DNA from: Cacajao melanocephalus
Lineage: Eukaryota; Chordata; Mammalia; Primates; Pitheciidae
Length of the DNA stretch: 64,000 nt
Direction: 5' to 3'
NCBI GenBank assembly: GCA_963573385.1
Contig: CAUYLG010038386.1
Location: 74 to 64,073, forward strand
Of this stretch, positions 60,066-64,000 are shown piece by piece. Numbering within the stretch: the first letter of the stretch is position 1; each line of letters opens with the position of its first letter. The translations under genes and the position numbers were made by a program. Under the pieces are notes generated by a model. That model was not told the origin of the DNA and made no database searches. It was given only the letters and a program-made list of their open reading frames with translations.

Positions 60066-61173
60066 CTGTCATGAAAGGAAAACCCAGGAACTGATGACTT
60101 TACAACCAAATTCTACAAAACTTTTAAATAAGAACTAATACAAATTTTATTCAAACTATTCAAAAAAAATGAAGAGAAGACAATATTTCTACACTTATTG
60201 TACAAGACCAACATTATTCTGATACCAAAATAGGACTTAAGGAAAAAGAAAACTACAGGCCAATATTCTTGATGGATATAGATGCAAAAATCCTCAACAA
60301 AATAATAGCAAGCCAATCCCAAAAACATGTTAAAAAGATCAATCACCATGATCAAGTAGAGAGTAAAGGATAATTCAACATGGGTAAATCCATAAACCTG
60401 ATACATCACATTAACAGAATCAAGGATAAAAACCATGTAATCGTTTCAATAGATGCTGAAAAATTATTCAACAAAATTCAACATTTTTATGATAAAAAGT
60501 TTCAACAAATTGAGTATGAACTGAACAGGAAAAAAAAAAGATAGCTGTTTCTCTAAGATTTGGAACAAGACAAAGATGCCCACTTTTACCATTTTTATTC
60601 AATACACTGGATGTCCTAGCCAAGGCAATTAGGCAAGAGATAGAAATAAAGGACATCTAAACTAGAAAAGAAAAAAAATCACATTATTCTTGTTTGCAGA
60701 CAAAATAATTTTACATTTAGAAAAATCTAAACAGTACACTAAAAAAGTTGTTAGACTAAAAAGAAATTCAATAAAGTTGTGGAACACAAAATCAACATTC
60801 AAGAATCAGTAGCATTTTTGTATACCAATAGCAAACAATCTGAAAAGGAAGTTAAGAAAGCAATTTCATTTACAATAGCTACAAGAAATATAACTAAGAA
60901 TAAACTTAGCCAAAGGTGTGAAAGTTCTATAGAATGACAACTATAAAAAGATTTTTAAAAAATTGGAGAGGACACAAAAAAAGTGGAAAGGTAGTCCATG
61001 TTCATAGATTCAAATAATGTTGTTAAGATGTTTATACTACCAAATGATCTCCAAATTCAATGTAATTCCTATCAAAATTAAAATGATGTACTTCATTATA
61101 ATGATGAAATAGAAAAAATAATTTCTAAGATATTTATGGAACAACAAATTTATGTTTTTATGGAACAAAAAAA

Positions 61174-61714
61174 CTATCCTTTTCCCACAGTCTTCACAAC
61201 CCACAGACCAAGAGATTCCCTCGGGTGCCTACGCCACCAGGGCCCTAGGTTTCAAGTACAAAACTTGGCAGTTGTTTGGGCAGACACCAAGATAACTGCA
61301 AGAGGTTTTTTTCATACCCTAGTGGCTCCCAAAATGCCAACGAGACAGAACCATTCACTCCCATGGAAAAGGGGCTGAAGCCAGGGAGCCAAGTCGTCTT
61401 GTTAAGCAGATCCCACCCCCACAGAGCACAGCAAGCTAAGATCCACTGTCTTGAAATTCTCACTGTCAGCACAGCAGTCTGAAGTCAATCTGGGATGCTC
61501 GACCTTGGTGTGAGGAGGGATGTACGCCATTACTGAGGCTTGAGTAGGCAATTTTCCCCTCACAGTGTAAACAAAGCCACCAGGATGTTCAAACTAGGTG
61601 GAGCCCACCACAGCTTGGCAAAGCCGCTGAAGCCAGATTGTCTCTCTAGATTCCTCCTCTTTAGACAGGGCATCTCTGAAAGAAAGGCAGCAGTGCCAGT
61701 CAGGGGCTCATAGA
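61174..61714 (+). promoter_or_regulatory. Orphan L1 5'UTR fragment inserted in the older L1
   Basis: 541 bp of GC-richer DNA: CACCAGGGCCCTAGGTTTCAAG, GGAAAAGGGGCTGAAGCCAGGG, CAGATCCCACCCCCACAGAGC, CATTACTGAGGCTTGAGTAGG, GTGTAAACAAAGCCACCAGG and TTCCTCCTCTTTAGACAGGGC match the internal part of the L1PA 5'UTR, sense, without the L1 5' end or any coding sequence. It is bounded by TTTTTATGGAACAA repeats (61155-61173 and 61715-61735) and has no poly(A). The L1 5'UTR contains sense and antisense promoter activity in younger families; retention here is unknown. The frames at 61136-61482 come from it and are not genes. Confidence 0.88.
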
Positions 61715-61942
61715 TTTTTATGGAACAACAAAAAACCCCAAATAGACAGACAAAGCACTCCTGAGCAAAAGGAACAAAGCTGAAAACATCACACTACCTG
61801 ACTTCAAAATGTATTACAACACCATAGTAACCAAAAGAGCATGGTACTGGCATAAAAATAGACACACAGACCAATGGAACAGAATAGGGAACCCAGATAC
61901 AAATCCACGTATCTATAGCCAACTTATGTTCAACAAAAGTGC

Positions 61943-62347
61943 TGTGTTAGTTCATTCTTCCATTGCTATAAAGAAATATCGGATGCTGGTTAATTCATAA
62001 GAAAAAGGTTTATTTTTTTCACACTTCTACAGACTGTATGAGAAGTATGGTGCTGGCATTTGCTCCTGCTGATACTTCAGGAGGCTTACAATTATGGCGA
62101 AAAGTGAAAGGAAGCCAGTATATCACATGCTGAAAGGAGAAAGAGAAAGAGAACGAAGAGGTTCTAGACTCTTAAACAACTAGATCTTGTGATTAGCAAG
62201 AACTCACTCATCAACAAGAGGATGGTGCTAAGCCATTCCTTATGGATCTGCCCCCATGATTCAATACCTCCCACTAGGCCCCACCTCCGATATTGCAGAT
62301 TACATTTCAACATGAGATTTGGAGAGACATACATCCAAACCATATCA
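61943..62347 (+). mobile_element. MST/THE1-type MaLR solo LTR
   Basis: A 405-bp LTR beginning TGTGTTAGTTCATTCTTCC and ending CAAACCATATCA. Phrases GCTATAAAGAAATATCGGATG, GGTGCTGGCATTTGCTCC, CTAGATCTTGTGATTAGCAAG, CCCCCATGATTCAATACCTCCC and AACATGAGATTTGGAGAGAC follow the MST/THE1 LTR. The length suits MST better than THE1. It inserted into the L1 phrase 'caaaag-tgc/cagaacatac'. The 5-bp duplication is not recognisable. No internal region. Confidence 0.93.
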
Positions 62348-62777
62348 GATACCAGAACATACATTTGTGGAAATATCAGTTTTGTTAATAAATGGTGCTG
62401 ACAAAACTGATTAAACATATGCAGAAGAATCATGCTAGACCCCTTTTCTCATTTTATGCAAACATTGAATCCAAATGGATTAAAGTCTTAAATGTAAGCT
62501 GTAAACTATAAAACTGCTAGAAAAAAATGGGGAAATGCTTCAGGACATTGGTCTTGGCAAACAGTTTTGATCAAGACCTCAAAAGCACAGGTAATCAAAG
62601 CAAAAATAGACGAATAGGATTACATCAAGCTAAAAATATTCTCCACAGCAAATGAAACAATTAAGAAAGTGAAAAAAAAAGTCTACAAAATGGGAGAAAA
62701 GTGTTTACAAACTTTTCATCTGATAAGGAATTAATAACCAGAATATATAAGTCACTCAAAAGCAAAAATAACAAATA

Positions 62778-63590
62778 CAGTTGACCCTTGAAAAACATAG
62801 GTTTGAACTACATGGATCTCCTTATACTGAAATTTTTTAAAGTAAATATATTGAAAAATATTTTGGAGATTTTTGACGATTTGAAAGAAACTCATATTGA
62901 ACTATGTAGCACAGAAATACCAAAAATATTTTAAAAGGTAAATATTTCATGAATGCATAAAATATATGTAGATACTAGTCTATTTGATTCACTGTGAGAC
63001 ATGAATAATCTCTGCATGAGTAATTTGTCTCTCCAGGAAATTGTGTATCACAGTAAAAAGTAATCTCCCATGGTTCTTGTTTATTTTTCATTGTGTTTAG
63101 TGCAATACCTCAAACCTTACATGACACCGTGGGACCTATATAAAGTACCACTAGTGATCCTGGAAGTGTTCCCAAGAAGCAGAGAAAAGTCATGATTTTA
63201 TATGAAAAAGTTGAATTGCTTGATATGTACCATAGATTTAGATTTGCAGCTGTGGTTGCTTGTCGTTTCAAAGCATTCATCTTTTAAACAGACAATGTAA
63301 ACTTACAGTATCAATAAATACAGTATAGTACCGAAAATGTATTTTCTCTTATGATTTTCTTGATAACGTATTGTTTTCTCTAGCTTTCTTTATTGTAAGA
63401 ATATAGTATATAATACATATAACACACAAAATATCTTATATATTTTAACTGTTTATATTACCAGTAAGGCTTCTGGTCAACAGTAGACTCTATTAGCAGT
63501 TATGTTTCTGGGAAGCCAAAAGTTATACATGGATTTTTGACTACACAGAGGTCAGTACTTCTAACCCTCACGTTGGTCAATGATCAACTG
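62778..63590 (+). mobile_element. Tigger2-like DNA transposon, internally deleted, TA-flanked
   Basis: An 813-bp element with inverted ends CAGTTGACCCTTGAAAAAC and TTGGTCAATGATCAACTG, flanked by TA at 62776-62777 and 63591-63592, inside L1 (ACAAATA...TAATCTGATG). Phrases CTAGCTTTCTTTATTGTAAG, ATATAGTATATAATACATATAAC, TAAGGCTTCTGGTCAACAG and AGTTATACATGGATTTTTG fit the Tigger2/MER28-type ends. The middle retains the start of the transposase gene only. Confidence 0.92.
63183..63273 (+). pseudogene. Tigger transposase N-terminal fragment
   Basis: About 30 codons remain in frame: RKVMILYEKVELLDMYHRF then RFAAVVACRFK, which resembles the pogo/jerky-type N-terminal helix-turn-helix DNA-binding region. 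The sequence after this is non-coding, so the rest of the transposase, including the DDE domain, is deleted. Confidence 0.75.
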
Positions 63591-64000
63591 TAATCTGATG
63601 AACTAAAGATGTGAATGGACATTTCTCAAAATAAGAGATGCAGATGGCCAACAGGTATATGAAAGAAAACTCTCAACATAATTAACCATGAGGGAAATAA
63701 AAATTTAAAAAACACAATGAGATATTATCTCACCTCAGTTAAAATGGCTTTTATCAAAAAGACAAAAATAATGGATGCTGGTGAGGATATGAAAGAAATA
63801 CCCATACACTGTTAGTGGGAATGTAAATTTGTAAACACACTATGGAAAACAGTAAGAAAGTTCCTCAAAAACTAAAACTAAAAATACTGCATAATTCAGC
63901 AATCCCACTGCTGGGTATATATCAAAAAGAAAATAAATCAATATATGAAGAGATATCTGCACTTCCACATTTATTAAAGCACTGCTTACAATAGTGAAGA

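Larger units (their letters stand above)
60066..64000 (+). mobile_element. Older LINE-1 (L1MA-like), sense, with three nested insertions
   Basis: Starts in the RT coding region (ACCAAATTCTACAAAACTTTTAAATAAG, matching 'gaattctaccagaggtacaaggag') and runs towards the 3' end beyond the window. L1 segments are 60066-61173, 61715-61942, 62348-62775 and 63591-64000. Each junction rejoins cleanly when the insertion is removed. Phrases such as CACTACCTGACTTCAAAATG, CATATGCAGAAGAATCATGC and TGGACATTTCTCAAAATAAG mark ORF2. The RT motif at 60693-60704 reads FADK. Frames 61809-62000 and 62189-62401 are partly L1, partly LTR. Confidence 0.92.

Noticed and set aside
61136..61482. 80- and 68-residue overlapping frames in GC-richer DNA, resembling a small gene
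   Set aside because: The whole segment is L1 5'UTR, which is non-coding on the sense strand at this position. No frame continuity with ORF1.

Overview
This window looks like primate, most probably human, intergenic or deep-intronic DNA. It is AT-rich and carries Alu SINEs, primate-grade L1, mammalian L1M, L2 and MIR, hAT-Charlie and Tigger fossils, an Hsmar1-type mariner, a MaLR LTR and an ERV1-like solo LTR. I found no intact protein-coding gene, no exon-like run outside repeats, no rRNA, tRNA or CRISPR array and no CpG island. Open frames are short and are either broken transposon genes or chance. The chromosomal position cannot be read from sequence alone. Family names rest on recognising consensus features by eye, so subfamily assignments are approximate.

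Layout. 1-5892 is an antisense, primate-grade L1 that was hit twice: by a 5'-complete, 3'-chimeric L1 retrocopy (1420-3876, 15-bp target-site duplication) and by a lone Alu left monomer (4252-4389). 5893-6650 is unique. 6650-7850 is an old L1 with a twin-priming inversion, followed by an Alu whose tail became a 99-nt homopurine GAA tract. 8363-11280 is mostly unique with L2 and MIR relics. 11281-14905 is a head-to-head pair of L1MA copies forming a long imperfect palindrome, with a 53-bp L1 stub inside. 14906-30730 is the least repetitive part and holds hAT, MER5A, MER20, Tigger, L2, MIR and one Alu. 30735-32507 is a sense L1. 33776-34731 is an internally deleted mariner.

34732-43855 holds L1M, HAL1-like and L2 relics, a large antisense L1M with 5'UTR-like sequence and a half Alu. 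43857-54560 holds a complete short Tigger, a deleted Alu, L2 relics, two LTR-like elements, a CT microsatellite, and an L1M interrupted by an Alu. 55752-60065 is an antisense L1 with nearly the whole of ORF2. 60066-64000 is an older sense L1 carrying three nested insertions: an orphan L1 5'UTR piece, a MST/THE1-type LTR and a Tigger2-like element.

There are no cooperating genes. What the window records is layered retrotransposition. L1 machinery supplied the Alus and the chimeric retrocopy, as shown by A-tails and target-site duplications. Cut-and-paste elements left TA or 8-bp duplications. Every L1 reverse-transcriptase active site I could read (three copies) is mutated, so nothing here should be autonomously mobile. 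I did not find a novel functional system. The most unusual items are the 5'-complete chimeric L1 retrocopy, the orphan L1 5'UTR fragment without an A-tail, the scAlu-like monomer and the two L1 palindromes.
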